From positions 1,488,001-1,552,000 of the forward strand of contig NZ_LR134201.1 in NCBI RefSeq assembly GCF_900635955.1: a stretch of 64,000 bases of DNA, read 5' to 3'. Under the pieces are notes generated by a model. It did not search any database. It worked only from the letters and a program-made list of their open reading frames with translations, and was not told the DNA's origin. This DNA is from Cedecea lapagei (GTDB taxonomy: Bacteria; Pseudomonadota; Gammaproteobacteria; Enterobacterales; Enterobacteriaceae). The position numbers and the translations under genes are program-made. Below are positions 36,278 through 45,440 of this stretch, piece after piece (positions within the stretch are counted from its first letter, which is position 1; each line of letters opens with the position of its first letter).

Positions 36278-37491
36278 ACATCATGCAGTTTAATGTGCGC
36301 CTGGCAGAGGGCGGCGCAGCGGGCGTGGCGCTTGACCTTCACCAGCGAGCTCGCCTCGCCGGACTGCCTTCGCGTTTTATCTACGGTTATGGCAAGGGCG
36401 GCAAGAAAAGCGCCAGCCACGATCTCTATCAGGACGTTGAAAAGCACACGCCGCGCCTGGTGTCCATCGCCAATATCGCGCTGTTTCGTTTTCTGAATCG
36501 CGACCCGTTTGGCAACCTGAACAAGCTTTATCGCCGCGTCACCCACAGCCAGCAGCCCGTGGTGCTGCATTTTCACGTGATGCATAGCTACTGGCTGAAT
36601 CTGGATGAAATGGTGTCGTTTTGCCAGCGGGTCAGGGCCAATAAGCCGGACGTTACCTTTGTCTGGACGCTGCATGACCACTGGAGCATTACCGGGCGCT
36701 GCGCTTTCCTCGACGGCTGTGAGGGCTGGAAAACGGGCTGCGTTAAGTGTCCGACGCTGACCAACTATCCTCCGGTGAAAGTCGATAAAGCCCATCAGCA
36801 GGTGGAGGGCAAGCGCCAGCTGTTCCGCGAAATGCTGGCGCTTGGCTGCCAGTTTATCTCCCCAAGCCAGCATGTGGCGGAGGCCTTCAACCAACTTTAT
36901 GGCGCTGGACGCTGCAAAATCATCAATAACGGTATCGACGTGGCAACGGAAGCGATTCTGGCGGAGCTGCCTGATGTCGTGTCCGCAACAGGAAAACCCC
37001 GGGTGGCGATAGTTGCCCACGATCTGCGCTATGACGGTAAAACTAACCAGAAGCTGGTGCAGGCGATGATGGCCCTGGGCGACAGCATTGAGCTGCATAC
37101 CTTCGGCAAGTTCTCACCGTTTGAGGGCTCGAATGTGGTGAACCACGGCTATATGACCGACAAACGCAAGCTGATGAGCGAGCTGAATACCATGGATTGC
37201 CTCGTGTTCAGTTCCCGGGTAGACAATTACCCGCTTATCCTTTGCGAAGCGCTCTCAATCGGCGTGCCGGTAGTGGCGACGAGCAGCGAAGCGGCAGATG
37301 AAGTTTTACGCAAGGTGGGCGGAAAGACTTTTACGCCTGAGCAGGTTCTGGCGCTGGTGCAGCTAAAAAAAGCACAGCTTGCTGAGCAGGTATTTGCCAC
37401 CGATTTAGCGACCTTCCGCGAAGCCAGCCGCCAGGCCTACAGCGGCAAACAGATGCTGGAGGAGTATGTCTCGTTCTATCAGGGTCTGTAG
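36274..37491 (+). CDS. wcaC: Colanic acid glycosyltransferase WcaC (GT4)
   Basis: GT-B fold retaining glycosyltransferase of 405 aa with the glycosyltransferase-1 C-terminal domain (VFSSRVDNYPLILCEALSIGVPVVATSS, about 309-336) and an N-terminal domain beginning MNIMQFNVRLAEGGAAG. It is one of the transferases assembling the colanic acid repeat. Overlaps wcaB by four bases and wcaD by 26 bases, showing tight coupling. Confidence 0.94.
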   Translation: MNIMQFNVRLAEGGAAGVALDLHQRARLAGLPSRFIYGYGKGGKKSASHDLYQDVEKHTPRLVSIANIALFRFLNRDPFGNLNKLYRRVTHSQQPVVLHFHVMHSYWLNLDEMVSFCQRVRANKPDVTFVWTLHDHWSITGRCAFLDGCEGWKTGCVKCPTLTNYPPVKVDKAHQQVEGKRQLFREMLALGCQFISPSQHVAEAFNQLYGAGRCKIINNGIDVATEAILAELPDVVSATGKPRVAIVAHDLRYDGKTNQKLVQAMMALGDSIELHTFGKFSPFEGSNVVNHGYMTDKRKLMSELNTMDCLVFSSRVDNYPLILCEALSIGVPVVATSSEAADEVLRKVGGKTFTPEQVLALVQLKKAQLAEQVFATDLATFREASRQAYSGKQMLEEYVSFYQGL

Positions 37492-38698
37492 CTATCTGCT
37501 GCTGCCGTTCATCTACCTGGTGGTGAACATTAAGCTGGCTTCGCTGGGCGAAAGCTTTCCGATCACCATCGTGACCTTCCTGCCGGCGATTCTGTTTTTG
37601 TATGTCGAGCGCATCAATCTGAAAAAACTGATGATCGCGCTCGGCGTCGGGGCAGGGCTTACGGCGTTTAACTACATTTTTGGCCAGTCGCTCGATCCGG
37701 CAAAATATGTTACCTCGATGATGCTGTTTGTTTACATCGTGCTCATTCTCGGCCTGACCTGGAGCTGTCGCTTTAAAACCATTTCGCTACGTAATCACCG
37801 CAAGATACTGCGCTTTTTTTACGGGGTCGTGGGAATGATTGTCGCGCTGGCCGCCGCGGAAATGGCTCAGATTATTCTGACCGGCGGCAGTAGCCTGATT
37901 GAGAAGATTTCGAAGTTTCTCATCTACAGCAACAGCTACGTGCTTAACTTTATTAGCTTCGGCGGGCGGCGTACTACGGCGCTCTATTTTGAGCCCGCTT
38001 TCTTCGCTCTGGCATTAATCTCAATTTGGCTCAGCATCAAACAGTTTGGTATCAAAACGCCGAAAACTGATGTTATGATTCTTTTAGGGATAATCCTTTC
38101 AGGATCTTTTTCCGGGGTGATGACATTTATTTTGTTTTACCTGCTGGAGTGGGCGTTTCAGTACCTTAATAAAAGCGCCATTAAAAAGAAGTTGCCGTTA
38201 GCGATTATTTCTTTGGCGGTTTTTTTAATCGGCCTGGTGTTTGCATTTCCGTATATCGCAACACGTATTGGTGATTTGGGCACGGAAGGTTCTTCTTCTT
38301 ATTATCGTATCATTGGTCCGTTAGCCATGGTGGGTTATTCTCTGGCCAACGTCGACGGGGTTGTGCGTTTTGGTTCACTCTATGAATATGTCGCATCATT
38401 CGGAATATTTAACGGTGCAGACGTAGGGAAAACCGTGGACAATGGACTGTATCTGCTGATTATTTATTTCTCATGGTTTGCTGTATTAATGACCGCCGGC
38501 TATATGTGGCGAGTCATAAAAATGATGCGCAATGCCTTTGGTAATAATGAGAATTATCGGGTTCAGCTTTGGTTGTTTATGCCTGTATCCTTGTTTTTTA
38601 CCGGCTCAATTTTTAGTCCGGAATATGCATTTTTAATTGTTTGCCCATTTATTTTACGTAAAGCAATTCACCGTTCGCTGCCAGGAGGTGCGCAATAA
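37466..38698 (+). CDS. wcaD: Colanic acid polymerase WcaD (Wzy-type)
   Basis: Predicted polymerase that joins colanic acid repeats at the periplasmic face of the inner membrane. 410 aa with 10-12 TM helices and a large periplasmic loop (about 260-330) containing GTEGSSSYYR. It aligns along its length with E. coli WcaD (405 aa). GC content falls in the last third compared with wcaC. The start lies inside wcaC and the stop overlaps the wcaE ATG by one base. Confidence 0.94.
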   Translation: MSRSIRVCSYLLLPFIYLVVNIKLASLGESFPITIVTFLPAILFLYVERINLKKLMIALGVGAGLTAFNYIFGQSLDPAKYVTSMMLFVYIVLILGLTWSCRFKTISLRNHRKILRFFYGVVGMIVALAAAEMAQIILTGGSSLIEKISKFLIYSNSYVLNFISFGGRRTTALYFEPAFFALALISIWLSIKQFGIKTPKTDVMILLGIILSGSFSGVMTFILFYLLEWAFQYLNKSAIKKKLPLAIISLAVFLIGLVFAFPYIATRIGDLGTEGSSSYYRIIGPLAMVGYSLANVDGVVRFGSLYEYVASFGIFNGADVGKTVDNGLYLLIIYFSWFAVLMTAGYMWRVIKMMRNAFGNNENYRVQLWLFMPVSLFFTGSIFSPEYAFLIVCPFILRKAIHRSLPGGAQ

Positions 38699-39450
38699 TG
38701 TTATTAAGTGTCATTACAGTCGCATGGCGTAACTATGACGGGGTGGTGAAAACCTGGCAATCCCTGGCGCATCTGGCTCAGGCAAAGGACATTGAGTTCG
38801 AATGGATTGTTGTTGACGGCAATTCTCCGGACGGCACGGCTGAATTTCTTTCTGGCCTGAAAGGTCAGTACAACCTGCGCTTTGTCAGTGAAAAAGACAA
38901 CGGCATCTACGACGCAATGAACAAAGGGATTGCCATGGCGCAGGGGCGCTATGCGCTCTTTCTGAACTCCGGCGATGCCTTTCATCCTGAGATTGCCGGG
39001 GTGATTTATCAGCTGGCTGCCTCAGGCAAACGCGATGATGCGATGGTTATTGGCGATGCGCTGCTGGACTTTGGTGAGGGGCATAAAATTCGCCGTAGCG
39101 CCAAGCGTGGCTGGTATATTTATCACAGCCTGCCGGCAAGCCATCAGGCTATCTTCTTCCCGCTCTCCGGTCTGCGTAAATATCCCTACGATCTGCAATA
39201 TAAAGTCTCCTCCGATTATGCGCTGGCGGCAAAGATGTATAAAAATGGCTATGCCTTTAAGCGTATTAAAGGGCTGATTTCTGAGTTTTCGATGGGCGGC
39301 GTCTCGACCTCAAATAATCTTGAACTGTGCCAGGATGCCAAAAACGTGCAGCGTAATATTTTACGCGTGCCGGGATTCATTGCCGAACTCTCTTTTCAGC
39401 TGCGGTTAAAAACAACCGGAAAAGCCAAAGCGCTTTATAACAAAACCTAA
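38698..39450 (+). CDS. wcaE: Colanic acid glycosyltransferase WcaE (GT2)
   Basis: Inverting GT-A transferase of 250 aa: MLLSVITVAWRNYDGVVKTW at the N-terminus, the metal/donor region FLNSGDAFHP, and a KDNGIYDAMNKGI motif typical of WcaE-type enzymes. Adds one sugar of the repeat; specificity is not deducible. It shares one base with wcaD and is followed 17 bases later by wcaF. Confidence 0.94.
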   Translation: MLLSVITVAWRNYDGVVKTWQSLAHLAQAKDIEFEWIVVDGNSPDGTAEFLSGLKGQYNLRFVSEKDNGIYDAMNKGIAMAQGRYALFLNSGDAFHPEIAGVIYQLAASGKRDDAMVIGDALLDFGEGHKIRRSAKRGWYIYHSLPASHQAIFFPLSGLRKYPYDLQYKVSSDYALAAKMYKNGYAFKRIKGLISEFSMGGVSTSNNLELCQDAKNVQRNILRVPGFIAELSFQLRLKTTGKAKALYNKT

Positions 39451-39467
39451 AGCACACGGGAAATATT

Positions 39468-40007
39468 ATGCAGGATTTAAGCGGCTTCAGTGTACCGAGG
39501 GGATTTCGCGGCGCGAGCGGCATTAAAGTGCAACTGTGGTGGGCGGTACAGGCCACGCTGTTTGCCTGGTCACCGCAGGTTTTATATCCGTGGCGCGCCT
39601 TTTTATTGCGCATGTTCGGCGCAAAGGTAGGTAAAAAAGTAGTTATTCGTCCGTCGGTAAAAATCACCTATCCGTGGAAGTTAACGCTGGGCGATTACGC
39701 CTGGGTTGGCGATGACGCCGTGTTATATACCCTCGGCGAAATTACCATCGGCGCTAATTCCGTGGTATCGCAGAAGTGTTATTTGTGCACCGGCAGCCAC
39801 GATTATATGAGTCAGCATTTTGATATTACCCAGTCACCTATTGTGATCGGCGAAAAATGCTGGTTGGCAACCGATGTTTTTGTTTCTCCCGGCGTCTCCA
39901 TCGGTGACGGCTGCGTCGTGGGAGCACGGAGCAGCGTTTATAAATCATTACCGGCGAATGCCGTTTGCCGGGGTAACCCAGCAGTAAAAATACGCGAACG
40001 CGCGTAA
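39468..40007 (+). CDS. wcaF: Colanic acid acetyltransferase WcaF
   Basis: 179-aa left-handed beta-helix O-acetyltransferase of the maltose/galactoside acetyltransferase type. The N-terminus (QDLSGFSVPRGFRGASG) matches E. coli WcaF, and hexapeptide turns run through the C-terminal half (IVIGEKCWLATDVFVSPGVSIGDGCVVGARSSV) with the TGSHDY active-site histidine. Acts on the colanic acid repeat with WcaB. A G/C-rich palindromic repeat follows before gmd. Confidence 0.94.
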   Translation: MQDLSGFSVPRGFRGASGIKVQLWWAVQATLFAWSPQVLYPWRAFLLRMFGAKVGKKVVIRPSVKITYPWKLTLGDYAWVGDDAVLYTLGEITIGANSVVSQKCYLCTGSHDYMSQHFDITQSPIVIGEKCWLATDVFVSPGVSIGDGCVVGARSSVYKSLPANAVCRGNPAVKIRERA

Positions 40008-40009
40008 TT

Positions 40010-40088
40010 ACTTTTACCCTCGCTCTACGCGTCAGCGGTTCTCGCCCTCTCTCCTTCGGGGAGAGGGGTGGGGGGAGGGGTAAGGGCC
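40010..40088. repeat. C/G-rich palindromic intergenic repeat (wcaF-gmd)
   Basis: A 9-bp stem (40046-40054 with 40060-40068, one G:T pair) around a 5-base loop. It is flanked by a looser outer complement, ttaccct near 40015 and aggggtaa at 40076-40083. The sequence resembles the element at 46836-46916. No T run follows, so it is more likely a dispersed repeat than a terminator. Confidence 0.6.
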
Positions 40089-40118
40089 AATAAAAATGTT
40101 CACAGAGGATAAATTATC

Positions 40119-41240
40119 ATGACTAAAGTAGCTCTCATCACGGGTGTCACCGGACAAGACGGCTCTTACCTGGCGGAATTCCTGCTGGAAAAAGGCTATG
40201 AAGTTCACGGTATCAAGCGCCGCGCCTCTTCTTTCAATACCGAGCGCGTGGACCATATTTATCAGGATCCGCATGCGGGCAACCCCAAATTCCACCTGCA
40301 CTACGGCGATCTGACCGACACCTCCAACCTGACCCGCATCCTGTCTGAAGTGCAACCGGATGAAGTCTACAACCTCGGCGCAATGAGCCACGTGGCGGTC
40401 TCCTTTGAATCCCCGGAATACACCGCTGACGTCGATGCGATGGGCACGCTGCGCCTGCTGGAGGCCATCCGCTTCCTCGGTCTGGAAAAGAAAACCCGCT
40501 TCTACCAGGCGTCAACGTCTGAGCTGTACGGCCTGGTTCAGGAAATCCCTCAGAAAGAAACTACGCCTTTCTATCCGCGTTCTCCGTATGCGGTTGCCAA
40601 GCTTTACGCCTACTGGATCACCGTCAACTACCGTGAATCCTACGGCATGTATGCCTGTAACGGCATTCTGTTCAACCACGAGTCTCCACGCCGCGGCGAG
40701 ACTTTTGTGACCCGTAAAATTACCCGCGCCATCGCCAACATTGCCCAGGGTCTGGAGAAGTGCCTCTACCTCGGCAACATGGATTCCCTGCGCGACTGGG
40801 GCCATGCCAAAGATTACGTGAAAATGCAGTGGATGATGCTGCAGCAGGAAAAACCAGAAGACTTCGTTATCGCCACCGGCGTGCAGTACTCCGTGCGTCA
40901 GTTCGTGGAAATGGCTGCTGCTCAGCTTGGCATCAAACTGCGCTTTGAAGGCCAGGGCGTGGAAGAGAAGGGCATCGTTGTTTCCGTTACCGGCCACGAC
41001 GCACCCGGCGTCAAACCTGGCGACGTTATCGTCTCCGTTGACCCGCGCTACTTCCGTCCTGCTGAAGTGGAAACCCTGCTGGGCGACCCGACTAAAGCGC
41101 ACGAAACGCTGGGCTGGAAGCCGGAAATCACCCTGCAGGAAATGGTCGGCGAAATGGTTGCCAAAGACCTGGAAGCAGCGAAGAAACACTCCCTGCTGAA
41201 GTCCCATGGTTATGAGGTCGCCATCGCGCTGGAGTCCTGA
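40119..41240 (+). CDS. gmd: GDP-mannose 4,6-dehydratase Gmd
   Basis: First step from GDP-mannose to GDP-L-fucose. 373 aa, as in E. coli. It is an extended SDR with GVTGQDG (9-15), the STSELYG catalytic region and YAVAK tyrosine-lysine pair, and the RRGETFVTRKITRA substrate loop. The product passes to Fcl, whose gene starts two bases after the gmd stop. Confidence 0.98.
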   Translation: MTKVALITGVTGQDGSYLAEFLLEKGYEVHGIKRRASSFNTERVDHIYQDPHAGNPKFHLHYGDLTDTSNLTRILSEVQPDEVYNLGAMSHVAVSFESPEYTADVDAMGTLRLLEAIRFLGLEKKTRFYQASTSELYGLVQEIPQKETTPFYPRSPYAVAKLYAYWITVNYRESYGMYACNGILFNHESPRRGETFVTRKITRAIANIAQGLEKCLYLGNMDSLRDWGHAKDYVKMQWMMLQQEKPEDFVIATGVQYSVRQFVEMAAAQLGIKLRFEGQGVEEKGIVVSVTGHDAPGVKPGDVIVSVDPRYFRPAEVETLLGDPTKAHETLGWKPEITLQEMVGEMVAKDLEAAKKHSLLKSHGYEVAIALES

Positions 41241-41242
41241 GT

Positions 41243-42208
41243 ATGAATAAGAAACGTATCTTTGTTGCCGGTCACCGTGGCATGGTCGGCTCGGCCATCG
41301 TCCGCCAGCTCGGGCAGCGTGATGACGTTGAGCTGGTGCTGCGCGGGCGCGATGAGCTGAATCTGCTGGATGCCAGCGAGGTGAATGCCTTTTTCGCCAG
41401 CGAAAAAATCGACCAGGTGTACCTCGCGGCGGCAAAAGTGGGCGGCATCGTCGCCAACAACACGTTCCCGGCGGAGTTCATCTACGAGAACATGATGATC
41501 GAAAGCAACATCGTTCATGCCGCTCATACGCACGGCGTGAACAAACTGTTGTTCCTCGGCTCATCCTGCATTTATCCGAAGATGGCGAATCAGCCAATGG
41601 CGGAAAGCGAGCTGCTGCAGGGGACGCTTGAAGCTACGAATGAGCCGTATGCGATTGCCAAAATTGCCGGTATCAAGCTGTGCGAGTCGTACAACCGTCA
41701 GTACGGGCGGGATTATCGCTCGGTGATGCCGACCAACCTCTACGGCCCGAACGACAACTTCCACCCGAGTAACTCCCACGTTATTCCGGCCCTGCTGCGC
41801 CGCTTCCACGAAGCCACGCAGGAGAATGCGCCTGACGTTGTGGTGTGGGGGAGCGGCACGCCGATGCGTGAGTTCTTACACGTGGACGATATGGCCGCGG
41901 CCAGCATTCACGTGATGGAGCTGGATCAGGAAGTGTGGCAGGAGAACACCGAACCGATGCTGTCGCACATTAACGTCGGTACCGGCGTTGACTGCACGAT
42001 CCGCGAGCTGGCGCAGACGCTGGCGAAAGTGACCGGCTACCGTGGCCGCGTGGTGTTTGACGCCACGAAGCCTGACGGTACGCCGCGTAAGCTGCTGGAC
42101 GTTTCACGCCTGCATCGCCTCGGCTGGTATCACGAAATTTCACTGGAGGCGGGCCTCGCCAGCACTTACCAGTGGTTCCTCGAAAACCAGCAGCGGTTCC
42201 GGGGGTAA
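41243..42208 (+). CDS. fcl: GDP-L-fucose synthase Fcl (WcaG)
   Basis: Bifunctional epimerase-reductase making GDP-L-fucose from GDP-4-keto-6-deoxymannose with NADPH. 321 aa, with GHRGMVG (10-16), catalytic YAIAK (YxxxK, about 136-140) and the SSCIYP serine region. Starts just after gmd and is followed two bases later by gmm. Confidence 0.98.
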   Translation: MNKKRIFVAGHRGMVGSAIVRQLGQRDDVELVLRGRDELNLLDASEVNAFFASEKIDQVYLAAAKVGGIVANNTFPAEFIYENMMIESNIVHAAHTHGVNKLLFLGSSCIYPKMANQPMAESELLQGTLEATNEPYAIAKIAGIKLCESYNRQYGRDYRSVMPTNLYGPNDNFHPSNSHVIPALLRRFHEATQENAPDVVVWGSGTPMREFLHVDDMAAASIHVMELDQEVWQENTEPMLSHINVGTGVDCTIRELAQTLAKVTGYRGRVVFDATKPDGTPRKLLDVSRLHRLGWYHEISLEAGLASTYQWFLENQQRFRG

Positions 42209-42210
42209 GC

Positions 42211-42690
42211 ATGTTTCTTAGCGCTGAAGATTTTGCCACCGTAGTGAGCGCTACTCCGCTGATCTCCCTCGATCTTATCGTCGAAAACCAGGCGGGCGAG
42301 TTCCTGCTTGGTTTACGAACCAATCGCCCTGCGAAGGGCTTTTGGTTTGTGCCGGGGGGAAGGGTACAGAAGGATGAAACGCTGGCTAACGCGTTTCTTC
42401 GCCTGACGGAAGCGGAGCTGGGGACAGCCTTCCCGCTTGCGAACGGTGAGTTTTACGGCGTCTGGCAGCATTTTTACGGCGATAACTTCTCCGGAAAAGA
42501 TTTCTCGACGCATTACGTGGTGCTGGGCTTCCGCCTGCGGGTGGATGACAAGCAGCTGAACCTGCCGGCCGAGCAGCATAAAGCGTACTGCTGGCTGACG
42601 CCGGAAGCGCTGCTCAAGCGTGAGGATGTGCACGATAACAGCCGCGCTTACTTCATTAAGCAGGCCAAAGGGAAGGTACCGGGCTTATGA
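42211..42690 (+). CDS. gmm: GDP-mannose mannosyl hydrolase Gmm (NudD, WcaH)
   Basis: Nudix enzyme that hydrolyses GDP-mannose to GDP and mannose, probably tuning the GDP-mannose pool. 159 aa. The modified Nudix box (GGRVQKDETLANAFLRLTEA) lacks one of the usual glutamates, as in all GDPMH enzymes. I chose ATG 42211 (MFLSAEDFATVV), matching E. coli; the open frame extends upstream into fcl. The stop overlaps the wcaI start by four bases. Confidence 0.95.
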   Translation: MFLSAEDFATVVSATPLISLDLIVENQAGEFLLGLRTNRPAKGFWFVPGGRVQKDETLANAFLRLTEAELGTAFPLANGEFYGVWQHFYGDNFSGKDFSTHYVVLGFRLRVDDKQLNLPAEQHKAYCWLTPEALLKREDVHDNSRAYFIKQAKGKVPGL

Positions 42691-43907
42691 AAATTCTGGT
42701 CTACGGCATTAACTATTCACCGGAGCTGACCGGCATCGGCAAGTACACCGGTGAAATGGTGGAGTGGATGACCAGCCGGGGCCACGAGGTGCGGGTGATC
42801 ACTGCGCCTCCCTATTATCCGGTCTGGAAGGTTCATCCGGACTACTCGGCATGGAAATACAAAAAAGAGCAGGGCAAGGCGACCGTCTGGCGCTGCCCGC
42901 TGTACGTGCCAAAGCAGCCCTCTACGCTCAAGCGGCTGGTGCATTTAGGCAGCTTCGCGCTGAGCTCGTTTTTCCCGCTTCTCGCCCAGCGCGGCTGGAA
43001 GCCCGATCGCGTCATTGGCGTGGTGCCGACTCTGTTTTGCGTACCGGGGATGCGTCTGCTCGCTAAGCTGAGCGGGGCACGCACGCTGCTGCATATTCAG
43101 GACTATGAAGTGGATGCGATGCTCGGTTTGGGCATGGCAGGTAAGAAGCCGGGCAAAATAGCTCGTCTTGCCCAGCGCTTTGAAAAAAGCGGTCTGCACA
43201 ACGTTGATAATGTCTCCACCATTTCTCGCTCAATGATGAATAAAGCCACCGAGAAAGGCGTGGATACGCAGCGGGTGATTTTCTTCCCCAACTGGTCGGA
43301 AGTGGCGCGCTTTCGCGACGTTGCGCCTGAGCAGATAGAAAGTGTTCGCCGTGCCCTTAACCTGCCGGAAGATAAAAAGATTGTGCTGTACTCCGGCAAT
43401 ATTGGCGAAAAACAGGGGCTGGAAACGGTGATTGAAGTCGCGGGCCGGTTTGCTGAAAGCCCGTACCTGTTCGTCATCGTTGGCCAGGGCGGCGGCAAAG
43501 AACGGCTCGAAAAACTGGTGCACGTTCATGGACTGAGCAATGTGGTTTTCCATCCGCTTCAGTCTTATGAGGCACTCCCGGCGCTGCTTTGTCTGGCCGA
43601 CTGCCATCTGGTCATCCAGCGCCGCGGCGCGGCGGACGCCGTACTGCCTTCCAAGCTGACCAACATACTGGCGGTAGGCGGGAATGCGGTGATTACCGCC
43701 GAGCCAGAAACCGAGTTGGGCCAGCTTTGCGAGGCTTATCCGGGTATTGCGGTCTGCGTGATGCCTGAGTCCGCCGATGCGCTGGCGGCGGGCATTGAAC
43801 GGTGCCTGCAGCTTCCTCAGAACAATACGGTGGCACGTGAATATGCCGAACGCACGCTCGAAAAAGAGAACGTGTTAAGCCAGTTTATTGCTGCCATCTC
43901 TTCATAA
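42687..43907 (+). CDS. wcaI: Colanic acid glycosyltransferase WcaI (GT4)
   Basis: GT-B transferase of 406 aa. The N-terminus is MKILVYGINYSPELTGIGKY; the donor domain includes YSGNIGEKQGLETVIEVAGRF and a DAVLPSKLTNILAVGGN region. In E. coli it is implicated in adding the first fucose to the WcaJ product; this is family knowledge, not visible here. Overlaps gmm by four bases. Confidence 0.95.
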   Translation: MKILVYGINYSPELTGIGKYTGEMVEWMTSRGHEVRVITAPPYYPVWKVHPDYSAWKYKKEQGKATVWRCPLYVPKQPSTLKRLVHLGSFALSSFFPLLAQRGWKPDRVIGVVPTLFCVPGMRLLAKLSGARTLLHIQDYEVDAMLGLGMAGKKPGKIARLAQRFEKSGLHNVDNVSTISRSMMNKATEKGVDTQRVIFFPNWSEVARFRDVAPEQIESVRRALNLPEDKKIVLYSGNIGEKQGLETVIEVAGRFAESPYLFVIVGQGGGKERLEKLVHVHGLSNVVFHPLQSYEALPALLCLADCHLVIQRRGAADAVLPSKLTNILAVGGNAVITAEPETELGQLCEAYPGIAVCVMPESADALAAGIERCLQLPQNNTVAREYAERTLEKENVLSQFIAAISS

Positions 43908-43924
43908 AAAGTCGGGGATAAATT

Positions 43925-45367
43925 ATGAGTCAGTCAAAACTCTATCCGGTGATCATGGCGGGCGGCAACGGTAGCCGCCTCTGGCCGCTCTCTCGCGTGC
44001 TGTACCCCAAACAGTTCCTCTGCCTGAAAGGGGATCTGACTATGCTGCAAACCACTATCAATCGCCTGAACGGGGTAGAGTGCGAAAGCCCGGTGGTGAT
44101 TTGCAACGAGCAGCACCGGTTTATCGTCGCCGAACAGCTGCGCCAGCTGAATAAGCTGACCGAAAACATCGTGCTGGAGCCCGCCGGGCGCAACACGGCC
44201 CCCGCTATCGCCCTGGCTGCCCTTGCCGCGCTGCGAAATCAGCCGCAGCAGGATCCGCTGATGCTGATTCTGGCCGCCGATCACGTTATCCAGAATGAAG
44301 AAGCCTTCCGCTCGGCGGTGCGTAGCGCGATGCCGTATGCCGAGGCGGGCAAGCTGGTGACCTTTGGTATTGTCCCTGACCTGCCGGAAACGGGCTATGG
44401 CTATATCCGCCGCGGCGTTGTCTCTACGCCGGAAAACGGCGTTGATGCCGTAGCTTTTAGCGTGGCGCAGTTTGTCGAAAAACCTGACCTTTGTACCGCT
44501 CAGGCCTATGTCGCCAGCGGGGAGTACTACTGGAACAGCGGTATGTTCCTTTTCCGCGCAGGCCGCTACCTCGAAGAGCTGGCGAAGTTCCGCCCGGATA
44601 TCCTTGCCGCCTGCGAAAAAGCCATGGCGGGTGTTGACCCCGATCTCGACTTCGTTCGCGTGGACGAAGAGGCATTCCTCGCCTGCCCGGATGAGTCCAT
44701 TGACTACGCGGTGATGGAAAAAACCGCCGATGCGGTGGTGGTGCCGATGGATGCGGGCTGGAGCGACGTCGGTTCCTGGTCATCGCTTTGGGAAATCAGC
44801 GCCAAGAGCCCCGAAGGCAACGTGCATCACGGCGACGTGATCAGCCATGAAACTGAAAACAGCTATATCTATGCCGAGTCAGGCCTGGTCACCACCGTTG
44901 GCGTCAAGGACCTGGTGGTGGTGCAGACCAAAGACGCCGTACTGATCGCCGACCGCGACCACGTTCAGAGCGTGAAGAAAGTGGTTGAACGCATCAAAGG
45001 CGATGGCCGCCACGAACACCATAACCACCGTGAAGTGTACCGCCCGTGGGGAAAATATGACTCCATTGACGCCGGCGAACGCTACCAGGTGAAGCGCATT
45101 ACCGTCAAGCCGGGCGAGGGGCTTTCGCTGCAAATGCACCATCACCGCGCCGAGCACTGGATTGTGGTGGCGGGCACCGCGAAGGTGACGCTGGGCGACG
45201 AGGTCAAACTGCTGGGGGAAAACGAGTCCATCTATATCCCGCTCGGCATGACCCATTGCCTGGAAAACCCCGGCAAAATTCCTCTCGACCTGATTGAGGT
45301 TCGCTCCGGTACCTACCTGGAAGAAGACGATATCGTCCGTTTCCAGGACCGCTACGGACGCATTTAA
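43925..45367 (+). CDS. cpsB: Mannose-1-phosphate guanylyltransferase CpsB (ManC)
   Basis: Makes GDP-mannose from mannose 1-phosphate and GTP. The 480-aa bifunctional-type protein has an N-terminal nucleotidyltransferase with MAGGNGSRLWPLSR (from about residue 11) and FVEKPD. Its C-terminal cupin (mannose-6-phosphate isomerase-like) domain has RPWGKYDSI and the metal ligands in QMHHHRAEHW. Works with CpsG immediately downstream. Confidence 0.97.
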   Translation: MSQSKLYPVIMAGGNGSRLWPLSRVLYPKQFLCLKGDLTMLQTTINRLNGVECESPVVICNEQHRFIVAEQLRQLNKLTENIVLEPAGRNTAPAIALAALAALRNQPQQDPLMLILAADHVIQNEEAFRSAVRSAMPYAEAGKLVTFGIVPDLPETGYGYIRRGVVSTPENGVDAVAFSVAQFVEKPDLCTAQAYVASGEYYWNSGMFLFRAGRYLEELAKFRPDILAACEKAMAGVDPDLDFVRVDEEAFLACPDESIDYAVMEKTADAVVVPMDAGWSDVGSWSSLWEISAKSPEGNVHHGDVISHETENSYIYAESGLVTTVGVKDLVVVQTKDAVLIADRDHVQSVKKVVERIKGDGRHEHHNHREVYRPWGKYDSIDAGERYQVKRITVKPGEGLSLQMHHHRAEHWIVVAGTAKVTLGDEVKLLGENESIYIPLGMTHCLENPGKIPLDLIEVRSGTYLEEDDIVRFQDRYGRI

Positions 45368-45387
45368 CCCCTGATTGTAAACATTCT

Positions 45388-45408
45388 CCATGGGCCACAA
45401 GCCCGTGG
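45388..45408 (+). other. Intercistronic hairpin before cpsG
   Basis: An 8-bp stem (ccatgggc / gcccgtgg with one G:T pair) and a 5-base loop in the 73-base gap between cpsB and cpsG. There is no T run, so it is more likely an mRNA processing or stability element than a terminator. Confidence 0.4.
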
Positions 45409-45440
45409 GTTGGGTAACTGTTGCCCAAAGGAGCGAAATC

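Noticed and set aside
36124..37098. 324-codon minus-strand frame opposite wcaB and wcaC
   Set aside because: Shadow frame, no motif, while the plus-strand genes are clear and overlapping.
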